This document shows positions 14,070 through 26,149 of a DNA stretch of 64,000 nt, piece after piece (positions within the stretch are counted from its first letter, which is position 1; the number at the start of each line of letters is the position of its first letter). Origin of the DNA: Rhabdophis nuchalis. Taxonomy: Eukaryota; Chordata; Lepidosauria; Squamata; Natricidae. The notes beneath the pieces were generated by a model. The model ran no database searches, had not been told where the DNA came from, and saw only the letters and a program-made list of their open reading frames with translations. A program made the translations under genes and the position numbers. The stretch is taken from assembly GCA_039707465.1 (NCBI GenBank), contig CM077645.1, positions 60,855,850 to 60,919,849 of the forward strand, read 5' to 3'.

Positions 14070-14450
14070 AAATTGTGTAGGATTTCTGAATATAGACTGA
14101 TAAATTTTGGCTCATAATGCACCAGAGATAACTGTAATTGAAAAGAAGCAAGTGCCGGTAATTGATGTGGCAATTACAGGGGATAGTAGAAAAGAAGACA
14201 AAGAATTGGAGAACATCACAATGCATGAAGATCTGAAAATGAAAATTTAAAGATTATAAACCAGACATGGTGGTCTCTGTGGTTATCCGCACATTGGGTA
14301 GCAATCCAAAAAATATTTAACAGATGTAAAAAATCTGCGCATTGACAGAATTTCCATCTGTCAATTGCAAAACTACTTTGTTTGAGTTCACATATATTAT
14401 TGCACCAATATAGTATGACATCCTAGTTTCTCGAGACGTATGAAAGCCAA
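14070..14450 (+). mobile_element. R4/Rex6-like LINE fragment (endonuclease-region remnant)
   Basis: Conceptual translation in shifting frames gives stretches such as VIDVAITGDSRKEDKELENI followed by HEDLKM and a region matching the stop-containing copies at 29.4-33.8 kb. This order is typical of the C-terminal restriction-like endonuclease region of R4-clade LINEs, whose intact form has a VVPVVIGALG-type motif. The copy is full of stops and frameshifts and is inactive. The left end may reach further (to about 13930). Confidence 0.6.
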
Positions 14451-14548
14451 CACCAGCTAAAGAACTGGCAGCTGTGACTTCATATTGTTGTGAACAGATA
14501 ACCTTCTGAATGTGAAGCGAGTGTCTTCACCATTAGGCCACCATCTAC
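14451..14548 (-). mobile_element. tRNA-derived SINE fragment
   Basis: On the reverse strand the element starts with a tRNA-like head containing an A-box match, TGGCCTAATGG, followed by AAGACACTCGC, and then a degenerate B-box region. This is the layout of a pol III tRNA-derived SINE. The B box is decayed and no poly(A) or LINE-like tail was identified, so the family is not assigned. It directly abuts the R4-like fragment, which lies in the opposite orientation. Confidence 0.5.
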
Positions 14549-14874
14549 AGTTCAGATTACAACTACTATTAGTATTTTCACTATTTTTCAAACTAGTGAA
14601 TTAAGCTAATTTATATTTATTACAATTACCATTTATCTTCCTTATCGTAGAGTGTGCTTATTCCATGATTACATGCAATGTAGCCCTCCACATGTTTACT
14701 AAGTCCCTAAGCTTTCAGTGATTCTGTCTAATTATGTTTTTAATCATTGTAGCATTATGAAGGAGTCCTGAAATATACTTAAAAATAAGTTTTATAAGAG
14801 TTTTGAAAATTACTACTTCTTTTTTAAGTGTATAGTAGTTAAATAAATAGTTTTGGTACAATTTTAATATTTAT

Positions 14875-14895
14875 CACACACACACACACACACAC
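14875..14895. repeat. (CA)n microsatellite
   Basis: Ten uninterrupted CA units. Confidence 0.93.
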
Positions 14896-17186
14896 GCATT
14901 ACTGATTTTTTTCCCAGTTCAACTGAAAAATCATAAAGCAATTTTGATATAGCATACTAAAGCATGCATTGAAAGACTGAAGTATTTCAAAGGAAATTCA
15001 AGTAATTTTAAAAGAAGAAATCTAGTTTTCTTGCATCTTTTGAAAGTATTCATCCATCTCTTTTTGGAATGGCAATTGCTAATCTAGATTGAGGATAATG
15101 GTAAACACTATGACAGCTTCTGGACTAAGGTGGCGCTTGTAGACACTACTCACTGCCCCTATTCTTTTAATGTAATTCCTTTTACTTGATGTTAATGCAA
15201 ATTGTTCCTTACTGAAAGTAATAAAAGGAAATGAAGACACATTTGAAAATGAAAGTTGACGCTAATCCATTCTTCATCTAATACTAGACTCTTTATCTTT
15301 GCTGCTACCTAATCTGGTTAAATGTCCCTCTTGTAGGATTTTAGTGTAAGTCCTCTGTAGGGAATAGGGTTTCCCCCCCTTTCTCCTTCTCTCTTGTGAG
15401 TGTGTATGAATCTGTGTGAATTGCAATTGGATTGTTTGCAGAAAAAATGGCTCACCAGTCTGCTTGTTTCATTTGTATGTGATTGTGTGTGTGCATGCGC
15501 GTGCATTTCACTGTGCATTAAAAATGAAAACAGATTCCCCCCTTTCCATTTAATTTTTTTCTTCTTTCTTCTATCTTTACTGTGGAGAAATAATCAACTA
15601 TAATACAAAATTTGGTATTTGATATCTTATTTCTGAGAGTGGTGATATGGTTTTAAGCATGTCCTTCTTGCTACCTCCCTCCTCTAAATTGTATTCACTG
15701 CCAATGAGAAAGTGCATATTAATATCTTATGTTATTTAAAAATTGGGACCCTGGCCTACATGCCTATTTAGAAGAAGTTTCTCTGGAATTCAATAGTCCC
15801 ATTCAATTCCCTGATGTTTGCCTATTACTTAGGCTTTACCACCTCGAGACAATCAGATAAATTTTGCTTGCTTGCTTTGTTTTTTGTTTAATGAACTAAA
15901 ATTCCAAATTATTATTTTTTCGTTCTTTAGGACATACTTCTAAAATTAAAAGAAATATATGGTGGGCCAGTAGTAAATTTTAATTTAAGAAAGACATGGA
16001 GCTGAACATGAACCTATCTTGAGGATAAAGTTTAAAAAGTATTCAGAGAAAAGCTGTATAATAGCTGCATTTGAAAAAGCCTACCTTTTCTTTTAAATAC
16101 TGTGGAGCCCATGCTAATTTGTTTCTAGATGGATCAGCTGCATGATTGGCTCAGGTTGGTTCCTGTCCACCAACAGCACAATTGCTGACACATGGATTTT
16201 ATGTGTGACCAGAGCTATGTGCCCTGAAATGAACTCTGCAGCGTACAGAGTAAAATTGACTGTGAGTAAAATCTCTGTGTCAGCAATTTTAGAGTTACTT
16301 AATTGTGAAAGGGTGAAAAGTATTTTAATACTCAGAAGAGTTCAGTACACAACTGCTTTTCAAGACTTTTTGTCACACCCTCAGAATTCAAGTGCAAACA
16401 TCATGTCTTAATTTAAACAAAGGAAGCAAACAAAAAAACCCTTAGTTCTACAACAGCAATTTTGCTCCAAATAATAAGATGTTTCCTTATATAGCAATAA
16501 AAATCTTTAAAATCTTTGAAATATATCACAGTTTAGAGAGAGTAAACAAAATGAATCCTAGGCTCTTTCATGTATGGCATTTGTTACATTCCCTTACCAT
16601 ATAAGACCTCTTCTAACTCAAAAACAGTGGAAAAGGAAAGACACAAGCACTATTTGCTGGACTAATGCTGGGACTTCAAAATGGGTGGTTTCCCATTGGC
16701 TGGAACCCTTAGCTTGCCCCACCTTCTTGGCTCTCCATTCCTTTTAAAGACATGGCATCCCATCATTTCACTATGCAGCAAAAGCAAGTGTACTGTATGT
16801 GATTAGGGACAGGGGGCACTGGAAGCTAATTTTTTCATTGGTCTACTGAAGGGAACACTAGCTGGTTCATGACTTGTCCTGAGTGTTTTGTGATAGCCAT
16901 GGTAAGGACATGATAGGTCACTGAAAAAACATTTTAACCATTGAAACAGTGGCTTTCAAAAGTGACTGTGAAGAAGTCCCTAAAAGAGAGTAAAGAGACT
17001 TCATTTTACAGGTTAGGAAATTTCATTCCAAAAATTTCATTTTAACAATATTGAGTTTATTTCAGTTTACTTCCTAGTAAATAAACTTAAGAATCCCAAA
17101 GCATTAGAGAGAGGAATAAAGAGCACTACTGAAGATATTCTCACAATCTGAAAATGAAGAGTCATAATAGCTAAAAACACCTGTGA

Positions 17187-17250
17187 CTGTGTGTATGATT
17201 TTGTGTGGGTGTGGGTATGCATGTGTGTGTGCGTGTATGCATGTGGGCAC
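17187..17250. repeat. TG-rich low-complexity tract before exon 6
   Basis: Imperfect GT/TATG repeat lying about 95-150 bases upstream of the exon 6 acceptor. Confidence 0.8.
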
Positions 17251-17342
17251 ATGTGCATATGTATAAACAGCTTCTTTAGTATATCTACTTGGAACATATT
17301 AATGCAACATCTTCCTACACTTTTTATTTTCTATTTTTACAG

Positions 17343-17475
17343 TCTAACAAAGTCCCAGTTGTGCAGCACCCACATCATGTACATCCTCTTACACCGCTTA
17401 TCACATACAGCAATGAGCACTTCACGCCAGGGAATCCTCCTCCACACTTACCTGCCGACGTAGATCCCAAAACAG
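17343..17475 (+). CDS. TCF7L2: TCF7L2 exon 6 (central Groucho-interaction region)
   Basis: A 133-nt exon that begins in phase 0 with codons S-N-K-V-P-V-V-Q-H and ends D-P-K-T plus one base of the next Gly codon. It encodes the His/Pro-rich segment with the [12 protein letters not shown] stretch that is nearly invariant in vertebrate TCF7L2. This part of the protein lies between the beta-catenin-binding N terminus and the HMG box, in the region used for Groucho/TLE repression. Acceptor: pyrimidine-rich tract then ACAG at 17339-17342; donor GTAGGT at 17476. Because it starts in phase 0 it can follow an alternative first exon ending in ATG. Confidence 0.97.
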
Positions 17476-18035
17476 GTAGGTTGCAAGACTTACTACAGAG
17501 GGATATTTGAGAAGATGCTAGACATTAAATCAATTGTTTAAATGGGATAGTGATTGATTAAAGAAGAAAAATATTGGTAAAATATAACAAAAACAATTTC
17601 AAAATGAAGAATGTGAAGAAAATTCAAAAGTTATGTAAGTTGTAGTTTCCTTTATGCATCACTTTGAAATTATGTGATATGTCATTCAATGCACTCTAAT
17701 TATAATGCAGTCCATTTCTAATGTCTAGTTTTGGGTAAGATTCATTGATGCCATCCTGAAATTAAACCTATGGTTTAAAGAAAAATACCAAGATCTTACT
17801 CAACTGTTTCTAAAGCTGTTCAAAATAAATACATTTCTTTAAACAATGTTATCCTTTCCAAAGCTATATGAGCAAATTTATGTATTTGTGCATGTGTGTC
17901 TGTGTATATATCCTATTTAATATTCTAGAAGTCCATTGATTTTTTGTTTGTTAATGTATTATATATTTTATCTGTCACCTAGTCAATCAATTCCAGTAAC
18001 GTACCAGTTTCACATGAGTAAAATTAGTTAACAAA

Positions 18036-18142
18036 AATGCAACATAAAAGATCATAAAATGGGACAAAACAAAACTTAACAACCCTCTTACTTAGCAAGA
18101 GAAATTTGGGGCTTAGTTGTGGTCATAGGTTGAGGACTACCA
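18036..18142 (+). mobile_element. Mariner-like non-autonomous element, 3' fragment
   Basis: Matches the right end of the longer copy at 27150-27862: CATAAAATGGGACAAAAC, then CTTAGCAAGAGAAATTT, GGGGCTTAGTTGTGGTCAT and a terminal GTTGAGGACTACC. Left part missing. Confidence 0.65.
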
Positions 18143-18221
18143 GGATAAATCATGAGAAAATATTCACTTTTACAATGTTTATATTTTCCCCACTGGAATT
18201 TTTAACCATCTATTTACATCA

Positions 18222-18429
18222 CAAAGGTGCTTTTTTTTCAAGAGGCAGTTGGACTTTCTGTTTTTTTCTTTGAAGACATTTCACTTCTCATCCAAGAGCT
18301 GAAGAAGCTTCTTGGATAAGAAGTGAAACGTCTTCAAAGAAAAACCAGAAAGTCCAGTTGCCTCTTGACAAAAGCATCTTTGGGACAACCATTACCTGAT
18401 GACTGAGAATCTCCGTAGACATCTATAAA
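18222..18429. mobile_element. Foldback repeat with 15-bp target-site duplication
   Basis: Two arms of roughly 75 bases are inverted copies of each other (the left arm from about 18224, with AGAGGCAGTTGGACTTTCTG at 18241; the right arm ends near 18381). A non-palindromic tail runs on to 18429. The insert is flanked by an exact 15-base direct repeat, CATCTATTTACATCA, at 18207-18221 and 18430-18444. A duplication this long points to target-primed insertion (LINE, SINE or Penelope type) rather than a cut-and-paste transposon. A related decayed copy sits near 59907-60010. Family assignment is open; a Penelope-like origin is only a guess. Confidence 0.7.
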
Positions 18430-18733
18430 CATCTATTTACATCAGTATGAACACTTGGTATTACATTTACAGAAAGGAAATATTATTGAAGCAATTATTC
18501 CTATATATTTAAATGTATTCAAATACCAGGTAAATCCCCAATCTGTACAAATCATCTGATACTGATATTGTTATACTATGCATCTGATATTGTTGTGCTG
18601 TATCTATATATTGTGTTGTATGATAGTCATATTTAGTCATAAAACATAATAGTTTTGTGTTCAGCTGAATATAGACACATTTCTAAATGTGTACAAAACA
18701 GGCCAATTGTGCTATTATTAAATTAAAGAAGTA

Positions 18734-18935
18734 CAGGGAGTACTTGTTTAGTGACTCCCTTGTTTAGCAACTGTTCCAGTTATGAGGATGATGAAAAAGT
18801 AGCTTCGTGGCTGATCTTTGAATTTACGACCTTCACAGGTCTGTAAAGTAAAACTAAGATAAAATAAGATCATAAGCAGAGTTGCAGTTTCATTAGTGGA
18901 CATTTCATTTAACAACCAAGTTAATCCTGGCCAAA
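18734..18935 (+). mobile_element. Mariner-like non-autonomous element, diverged 5' part
   Basis: Starts TACAGGGAGTACTTG and continues with TTTAGTGACTCCC, GTTTAGCAACTG and TTATGAGGATG, resembling the left half of the copy at 27150. No matching right end was found, so this is a partial and uncertain copy. Confidence 0.4.
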
Positions 18936-21900
18936 GGATTTTAAAAAATCACATTTTAATCAAAGTATTTGAAAAAGAAGGAAATCCAGACTTGACCTAA
19001 ACTTCTTTCAAAAAGTTTCATTGTAGCTACTCAAGGCATTCTCATGGTCAGATCAACTTTTTATGAATTGTTTAAGAATGTTTTGATTCAAAACTGACCA
19101 GTATGAGCTCTAGTATAATATGAACAAAATGCCATGGTGGTTTTTGAAATTTTTAAATCAAAATTTAATAAAGAAACGGGGCAATGCTTTTAGTGATTGT
19201 AAGCTTCCTAGAGTCACCTCTAGGAAAGCTGAGTGGCATATAGGTTTAATTAATAAATAACATTCAGTCTTTACCAGTCTTCAAAGCCATTTATTATTGT
19301 TTTTATTTAAAAATTAGTTTAAGAATAATACATTTCAAGCACTTTGGGGTATTAAAGAGCATTATTTAAAAAGTTTGGTACTATCTGCAATATATTCCCT
19401 TTACCTTTTAAATAATGATTATTGCATTGTATTCTCTTTGCTCTTTAAATCACATAAAAATTTTAAGAGGCCTTGCAAGGTAGGGGTTAATCCAATCAAA
19501 TTTGAAAATAAATTAAAAACTAAACTTGATAATCTGAATATATGTCAAATGTAGTTAAAGATTTCTCATGTTTCAAATAACATATTTAGATAATGTGTCC
19601 AGAAATGCATGAATTGATGCATTGCATTTTTTCTACATGCCACCATTGTCTGTTCTGCATTTCACTTAATTCTAACTTTAAAAGGAATATCATGCATCCA
19701 TCTATGAATGCTGCAAATATCTGACAGTTAGTTACCATTTAAAGAATGGTTATATATGGAATAATTTTTAAATATGTAGATATCCTTATGTACTTCGCTC
19801 TGTGAAACATTATTTCCAGGTTTTAAACTATCTTTAAAGCCTAATTAATCTGTTCAGGTAATGAAAAAGAAAGAAACCTGTCATTACCTGAAAATATCCC
19901 ACAGGAAGATTTAATTTATATTCATGACTTTCTGAACAACTTAAACATAGTTTTTGAGTTGTGAATATTGTGCCTCTTCATTTCAATGTTTTCTCTTCTG
20001 AATCTTGCTTTTATGCACCGAAAAGCATCAAGCCACTTTAAAATACTAACCAACTGTTACTCTTCTGAGAAAGCATTATAGGATAAAAATTCGAACCTAT
20101 CTTTCTTCAATCTACTCTCTGTAGACATGTTTAAATTTCCTAGTCTAAATCTATGGCCAAAGAGTTGCGATCATAACACATTTGAAGGATACAAGTTTAG
20201 GAAATATCATTATGAACAGCTACACATTTTGGACAATTACAAATAAACTCTTTCCAGGCATTCATTTACCTTAGCCAAAAACTTAAAAACCCAACCAACA
20301 ACACAAAACTGGGAGGTGAGGAATTTTTTTAAATTTCAAGTTAATCATGTGTTTTTAAAAAAGTATTGTTAAATTCAAATAGGGTAAATACATAGTTCAA
20401 ATATATTTAATCATTAAAAAACAGGATTAGTTGCTATTCTCTATTGCATGTAAGTGATAAAACTGGATTCAGTGCAGCATGCATTTTATAAAAATCAAAC
20501 TGCATCTACCCAATCCATCCAAATCTATCCAAAAGCAGTATTACCTATAGTGTACCGAATTCTCACCATATAAATGCCAAACTATGTAACATCCCTATCC
20601 TTAGCAATTACATCTGTTTCTTTTCCCCTTACAAATGTAAAACATGGGATTCAGATTATGCTGAGATAAGCATAAAAAGAGTTTGCTTGTCTTAGACATC
20701 TCTTATTTAGATACTCCTGCAAGTTTGCTTAGAGGAAAAGTACATTTCCAATTAAATGAATGGCAATGATTTTGTTGTTTGTAAAAACTGTAAAAAATGT
20801 AACTTTCTCCTTTGACTTTTATTCTAATGTGGCATAATACAGACTAACCAGAAATCCTACAGCTATTTCTGATTTTAGTGAATCACATCAATTTCATAAG
20901 TTTAGGTCTAGGTTCTAGAGGTTGTTTTAAGTTTTCGGTTACTTGAATATAATGGTAAAATGATATAAAATAAATGTATGCATTCTGTGTTGAATATTGC
21001 CAGACCCACAACTGCTTGTTCATAGCAACTATGACAGGAGATAGGAAGCATCTTTTTGTGTTTATTTTAATAACTTGATTTGTAAAGGAACAGAACAGTT
21101 TTAAGGTCAAACCCTAAATGCTCTCTCTTTTGGTTTTCTATTGGGTTATGCCAATGGCAGAGCTACTGAATTTAGACATTTTTTATAGCTGCCCTTCTTG
21201 CAATTATAACTCTGATAGCAAATTGAAGATTTTTTTAAAAAAAGAAACTAAAACTATTGCATTAAATGAATAACACAATGATAACATAATGGTGCCTGAG
21301 GGCAATCTAACCCAGTCCATATAATAGCCATACTAAAAAAAAAAATCACATTGATGATATAGCCAAACCTCTAAATCCTATGCCTAAGGAAACATTGTCA
21401 TTTTAAATTTCTTAGGAAATGACAGCAGGGTTGAGGACAAATGAATCTGAAGGACCTGGTGTTCCAAAAGATAGGTGCTTTGACAGAGAAGGCATGCTTC
21501 TTGCCACCCATTCCTCCAAGATAGCACATGTTTGATGAATCATGCCTACCCTGTCAATTCTACTAGAATGGACAGAAACAATTAGAAAAATACACCATTC
21601 TTTTGGGCACAGTGGAAGACTACCAACCCTGGTTGCATTCCTCTTTGCTATCAACTCATTATTTCTATTCATATTGCACATGTGTGAACAGGGATTATAA
21701 ATAGGTCATTTCATTCCTTAATTAATATTGTAGTAAACTTAAATTTGTTTTAAACATTTTAAAAGTTTATAGTACACAGGAAAGATACTCAAGTAATCAA
21801 AAGGAAGTATTAGTATGCATCAAATAACAGATGACACCATCCCACCCCCTTGAAGATGGTTGAAGATTGGTTCATCTTCTTGTCATCAAGGTTGTAAAGC

Positions 21901-22346
21901 TTTAAAACAAACAAAAACTGGAACAAATTTATCCATGTAACATGAGAAAGAAACTTTAGGGAGAAAATAGAAAGAAAAAGACGTCACATCATACGATGAT
22001 CTTATTTTAGAAAAATAACTCTTCAGTTATTAAAGGTGTTGATAAAAGGAGCAACACACCTGATGGCACAAAATGGAGGTAGAGTGGGAGCTTTATCCTT
22101 GCAAGGTTTGCACAACAAAGACCTCTATGGTCTTTGAATGTGGAGAAGATGACAGATCAATTGTTCTACTTTTGTAATACCATACTAAACAGGTTATTCT
22201 TGGGAAGAAGGCCAGTAGGCCTTGCCCTTGAAAATGGGTAGTACTCCCGGCATAGAAATTTCGATTGTGTGCTACCTCCTTCATTTTTCTCTTTTTATGC
22301 TTTGCCCTGACCCAATTTTATGATGTTTCCTTGTCCTTTTTCCTAG

Positions 22347-22449
22347 GAATTCCACGGCCTCCACACCCTCCAGATATATCTCCTTATTATCCGCTATCGC
22401 CGGGCACTGTAGGGCAAATTCCCCATCCGCTAGGATGGTTAGTACCACA
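22347..22449 (+). CDS. TCF7L2: TCF7L2 exon 7, including the optional LVPQ end
   Basis: A 103-nt Pro-rich exon ([19 protein letters not shown]...L-G-W-L-V-P). It enters in phase 1 and leaves in phase 2. The main donor is GTAAGG at 22450. A second donor, GTTAGT at 22438, lies 12 nt upstream; its use removes exactly the four residues L-V-P-Q and joins G-W directly to Q-G-Q-P of exon 8. The presence or absence of LVPQ is a known TCF7L2 splice choice affecting repression. Both donors are intact here, so the choice looks conserved in this reptile. The segment is linker sequence with no enzymatic role. Confidence 0.97.
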
Positions 22450-23350
22450 GTAAGGAGTTCCATTTTCTTATTTTTTATTTTTTATTTTGTATGTATAAGT
22501 GTATTTGTGGATATATACATAAAAGGGGATATTTATTATGGTTATTTCCTTTGCCTGAAATGTGCATTTGTAAGTAAACATGTTTGCCAGCTGCCAATTT
22601 ATGACACTGAGAAATCAATAATTTGGTCAATAAAGATTAAACATAGACATAGAATATTGAATAATAATGATGTGCAGCTTTTAATTTGTTTTAATTTCTG
22701 ATTATTCATGAAATGTTTATTTCAAATGTTAGTACAAAGTATTGAAAATAAAATTTCCAGGATAGTTTAATGTTAGCAGTTTTCTCATTTTAATAGTTCT
22801 TTTTATGATTCTTAATACTTGTTTGTATTCATCCCTAAAGATAAATTATTTTCATGTCTTGAACTATTTTTTTATTTTTATAAAACATGTTTCAAACTTT
22901 AAGAGGGAGCTACATGACTGGGTAGGGCATCTATTGATGAAAAAAAAACTGTTTTTAAAATGTGTTAATAGAGTGAAAATTAATCAATGATTCCAATTTT
23001 AATAAGTGTTTATTACCTTTTTAAAACTATGTAATAACAACTTTACAATAGTTCATGAACCTGCCATGACATACGACATGTGAATCACACAAGAATTATT
23101 CAAGCAAAATTTTCAGTGTCTTACTTGGCAATAAACAAAACAAAAAAGGAGGTTATCAAACATATTTTTTTTAAAAAACAAATGTGTTTGGCATGTAAAT
23201 AGTCTAACATATTTAGTGTAATTGTCTCCATAGCATATAATTCTTAGCACGTACTTATTCCATTCCACTTACTGCAACATGCTCAAAATAAGAGCGTCTC
23301 AATAAAATGTGCAAATCTTTACATAATTTAGCTGATCAAATGCACTCTAC

Positions 23351-23485
23351 CAGAGGTCTGCAAAGTTGGCTCTGTTAAGACGGGTGGACTTCAACTCCCA
23401 GAATTCCCCAGCCAGCATAGCTTGCTGGGGGATTCTGGGAGTTGAAGTCCACCCGTCTTAACAGAGCCAACTTTGCAGACCCCTG
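23351..23485. mobile_element. Palindromic hAT-type MITE, copy 1
   Basis: A near-perfect 135-bp inverted repeat. The ends are CAGAGGTCTGCAAAGTTGGC and its complement ending GACCCCTG, around a core with ACTTCAACTCCCAGAATTCC. It is flanked by 8-base near-duplications, CACTCTAC (23343-23350) and CACTATAC (23486-23493), seven of eight identical. An 8-bp duplication and CAGNGG termini fit the hAT superfamily. There is no coding capacity, so a transposase would have to come from elsewhere. Confidence 0.88.
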
Positions 23486-24399
23486 CACTATACTATTTCA
23501 ACATTTTTAGCAAGTTTGACTTTTGCTCATAAATTTTTAGCTTTAAATGATCTTCATAGCAAACATGTATTGCATATCTATGTACATACATTCCTTTGCA
23601 TATTAATAATGCCAATTATGCAAATTGTTGCATAAAATTATACAAATTATTATTAATGTGTTTTATTTTCAATAAGTAGAATGTTGTCAGCTGCTTTGCA
23701 CAACAAATGGCTTTCACCAGGCATACCTCCATAAAGTTACTTATTATTTTATTTAGTGAAAGCCTTCTTCTTGTCATTACGCAAGTTATTTTTATTTTAT
23801 AGATGAAAAGTACGGTCCAGAGACTGAAGGAAATTAATGATTTTTAGGCCAGAGAAAATTAACGAATGAAAAAAGCTATACATTTCTATTACAGTAGCAA
23901 GATTTTACAGTGTTCTTTCATTAGCTACCTTTATCTGCATGAATCACTTTTGCAGAAAAAAAGAAATAAATTAATATTTAACAGCTTTATCTCTGGTTCT
24001 ATTTACATAAACCATATTATTATATTTCTACAACATTCATTGCAAAAAATCCTCAATACCAAATGCTTTAAATATATAATTATTCTACTTATCTCTTTAT
24101 GCTTTTTTTGACCAATTTACATTTAACAAACATAGGACCCACTCCTTGCCAAAAACAAGTTGGATGTATTTAGGATATTAATAGTACCAACAACAATACA
24201 TTCCAGAATCTTTTCCATTCAGTTTAAACATTTGAAATACAGATTAAAAAATAAAATAGCATAGACAAATAAACCTTAGTCAGAAAAATCTATGAAGCTT
24301 TCATAAGAATGCTGTTTGGTTATGTTGCTGTATTTTTTAATTATTGTAATGAGGTATGATTGTCTATTGGTTACCCACAATACTTCTTGGGGACTCTCC

Positions 24400-24830
24400 C
24401 CTGGTAACTCTTGTCAACACTTGTTAATCTGACAAAAGGCTACAAATTAAGCTCTGTTAATTTAATGTTTTCTCACCGAGATCTAAATACCAAAAGAGGC
24501 CCAAAGCGCAACTGAAGTCCTTTGATTCACTGTACTTTATTTTGGTATAAATTTACATTCATTATTGTTTTCCTTTGGATGTGTAGCCCTCAATTAGTGT
24601 GATGGCTCCATTAAAGCAAGCAAGACTTCGCCTTTAATTATTACAACAAAACACCTAGTTTCAGCTTAGGGAGAGGGTCTCTATTGACATAAGCAGAGGT
24701 TATAAAATTTAATTAGCCATTCGTATCAGATTTATGGCATTCAAATTGTTCTGAGTTTCTTTCCTTTGATCTGTTGCTTTACAATCCCCAAGATTTTTGT
24801 TCCAATCAAATGAGAATAAAACTTACTGGG
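24400..24830. promoter_or_regulatory. Candidate conserved non-coding element with two TCF/LEF motifs
   Basis: A repeat-free segment just upstream of exon 8 with two CCTTTGAT motifs (24519-24526 and 24773-24780), the reverse complement of the TCF/LEF site ATCAAAGG. It is denser in mixed-composition words than the flanking AT-rich intron. Autoregulation by Wnt/TCF is a possible reading. Both the conservation and the function are inference. Confidence 0.3.
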
Positions 24831-24915
24831 CAGAGAACTTTATTTTTATTGTGTTTTTTTTTAAATCCCCTATAATTGTTATTTTTTAAACTCATTCCCT
24901 TCCCTATCTTTCTAG

Positions 24916-25002
24916 GCAAGGTCAGCCAGTCTATCCAATCACAACTGGAGGATTCCGACATCCCTATCCCACTGCTTTAACCGTCAATGCTTCTATGTCA
25001 AG
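24916..25002 (+). CDS. TCF7L2: TCF7L2 exon 8
   Basis: An 87-nt exon in phase 2 at both ends, encoding Q-G-Q-P-V-Y-P-I-T-T-G-G-F-R-H-P-Y-P-T-A-L-T-V-N-A-S-M-S and the first two bases (AG) of a codon completed in exon 9. It belongs to the linker before the HMG box and matches human TCF7L2 closely. Acceptor TTTCTAG ends at 24915; donor GTGAGT at 25003. Depending on the exon 9 acceptor used, the split codon becomes Arg or Ser. Confidence 0.97.
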
Positions 25003-26149
25003 GTGAGTTCAAAATACTTGGGTCTAAGATATGGGTCAACTGCTACTTCCATTTATTATTCATTTTGAATGACAAAGCTTTGCTAAATCATAGGCCTTAA
25101 TTATTATACTCCCCAATTATTAATCTCCCCAATTAATATGAAAAACGATCCTCCTATTGTTTTCCATTTTAAAAAACCCTATCATATATAATGAAATACT
25201 ATGATTAGAAGTGAATGTTTTTAACTGATAGCTACAGTAACTGGAAGAAAGCAGTTTAGTAATCCTAGGATATTAAGAAGCCAGGAGCCTATGCTCTTAC
25301 ACATTTTGTTTTCCCAATGGCCTCTTCCTTCTAACATGAGCAATCTACTTATTGTGCTGTTAGAGGGGTGTTAAAATTTCTCCTCATTCCCAAATATTTT
25401 TACTTCAGATAAAAAGACCCACCTGATCTGATGATTAAGAGATACATATTTATTTTCTTTTCCCCAAACTCCAATTAATTCCACATAATTTTCCAAGAGA
25501 TGATAGTTTATTTACAAACTGCTTGGCAGGACTATGTTTAAGTAATCACTAATTGCTCCTAATGATAGTTTTATTTTCTGTTCATCTGATTTTCAGTCCA
25601 GTTAATTAAATCGGTGGAGGTTTAGACTTTCCTGATGGGCTGAATCAGCTAATCCATTTTGTTGATGGCTCATAATTGAATGAGCATGTATTACATAGCA
25701 AGGATCTAGATTCAACCTCATGTCTCTGAAGGCTAGGCAGTAGAAGTATTAAAAATAGCAGGGATTTGAAGAAGTAGAAAGGAAGCTTCTTGGCCAATGG
25801 AAAAAGTCAAATAAACAAATTCTATCTGCAAACACATTATTAAAATAACATGCTCTGCTGTTATTTTGCTATTAATTTTGTATATGTGTAAAAAATAAGC
25901 AGGGTCTGAAAAGATGTCATCGACTTCAGTTTAATTGTTATCAGTGAGGTTGTTCTATTTATTTTGTTTAGTTTTTTGCAAGAGAAGGAAACGTGAGAGA
26001 AAGGGGGACAATACATTCCTCAGCTACGCCTTTATGAAAGAGAGTTAGTTAGAAGGGGTATACAGCAAACCAAATACATTATTGTGATAAGGGGATGACA
26101 GAAGTACAAGTCTATTATACTTACAACAGTTATAAGAATTGTATGCTCC

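Larger units (their letters stand above)
1..17342 (+). other. TCF7L2: Intron 5 of TCF7L2 (3' part)
   Basis: No coding exon is recognisable here; the open frames are short and start at random. The first roughly 5 kb contain no recognisable transposon and hold compact, less AT-rich islands (about 1-220, 1380-1680, 3780-4190, 4690-5130) that look like conserved non-coding DNA. An island at 1479-1490 carries a TCF/LEF consensus (GATCAAAG) followed by GCGC. From 5.2 kb on the sequence is AT-rich with microsatellites, one R4-like LINE fragment and one SINE. 8900-13300 and 15000-17180 show nothing beyond AT-rich intron and simple repeats. Confidence 0.85.
17476..22346 (+). other. TCF7L2: Intron 6
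   Basis: AT-rich intron, phase 1. It holds a mariner-like fragment, a foldback repeat with a 15-bp target duplication and another mariner-like fragment, all between 18.0 and 18.95 kb. 18950-21400 shows nothing recognisable. 21440-21700 may be a strongly decayed interspersed repeat (a phrase resembling the GTTCCA...GAGAAGGC segment common in squamate repeats), but I cannot assign it. Confidence 0.85.
22450..24915 (+). other. TCF7L2: Intron 7
   Basis: Phase-2 intron. 22450-23340 and 23500-24340 are AT-rich with nothing recognisable. It contains one palindromic hAT MITE and, near the 3' end, a repeat-free stretch with two TCF/LEF motifs, both described separately. Confidence 0.85.

Noticed and set aside
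1..17342. Search for a further upstream TCF7L2 coding exon (Y-L-Q-M-K-W-P region)
   Set aside because: No matching translation flanked by splice sites was seen; that exon must lie upstream of the window.
21440..21700. Possible decayed interspersed repeat in intron 6
   Set aside because: Only one phrase resembles a common squamate repeat; no ends or second copy in this window.
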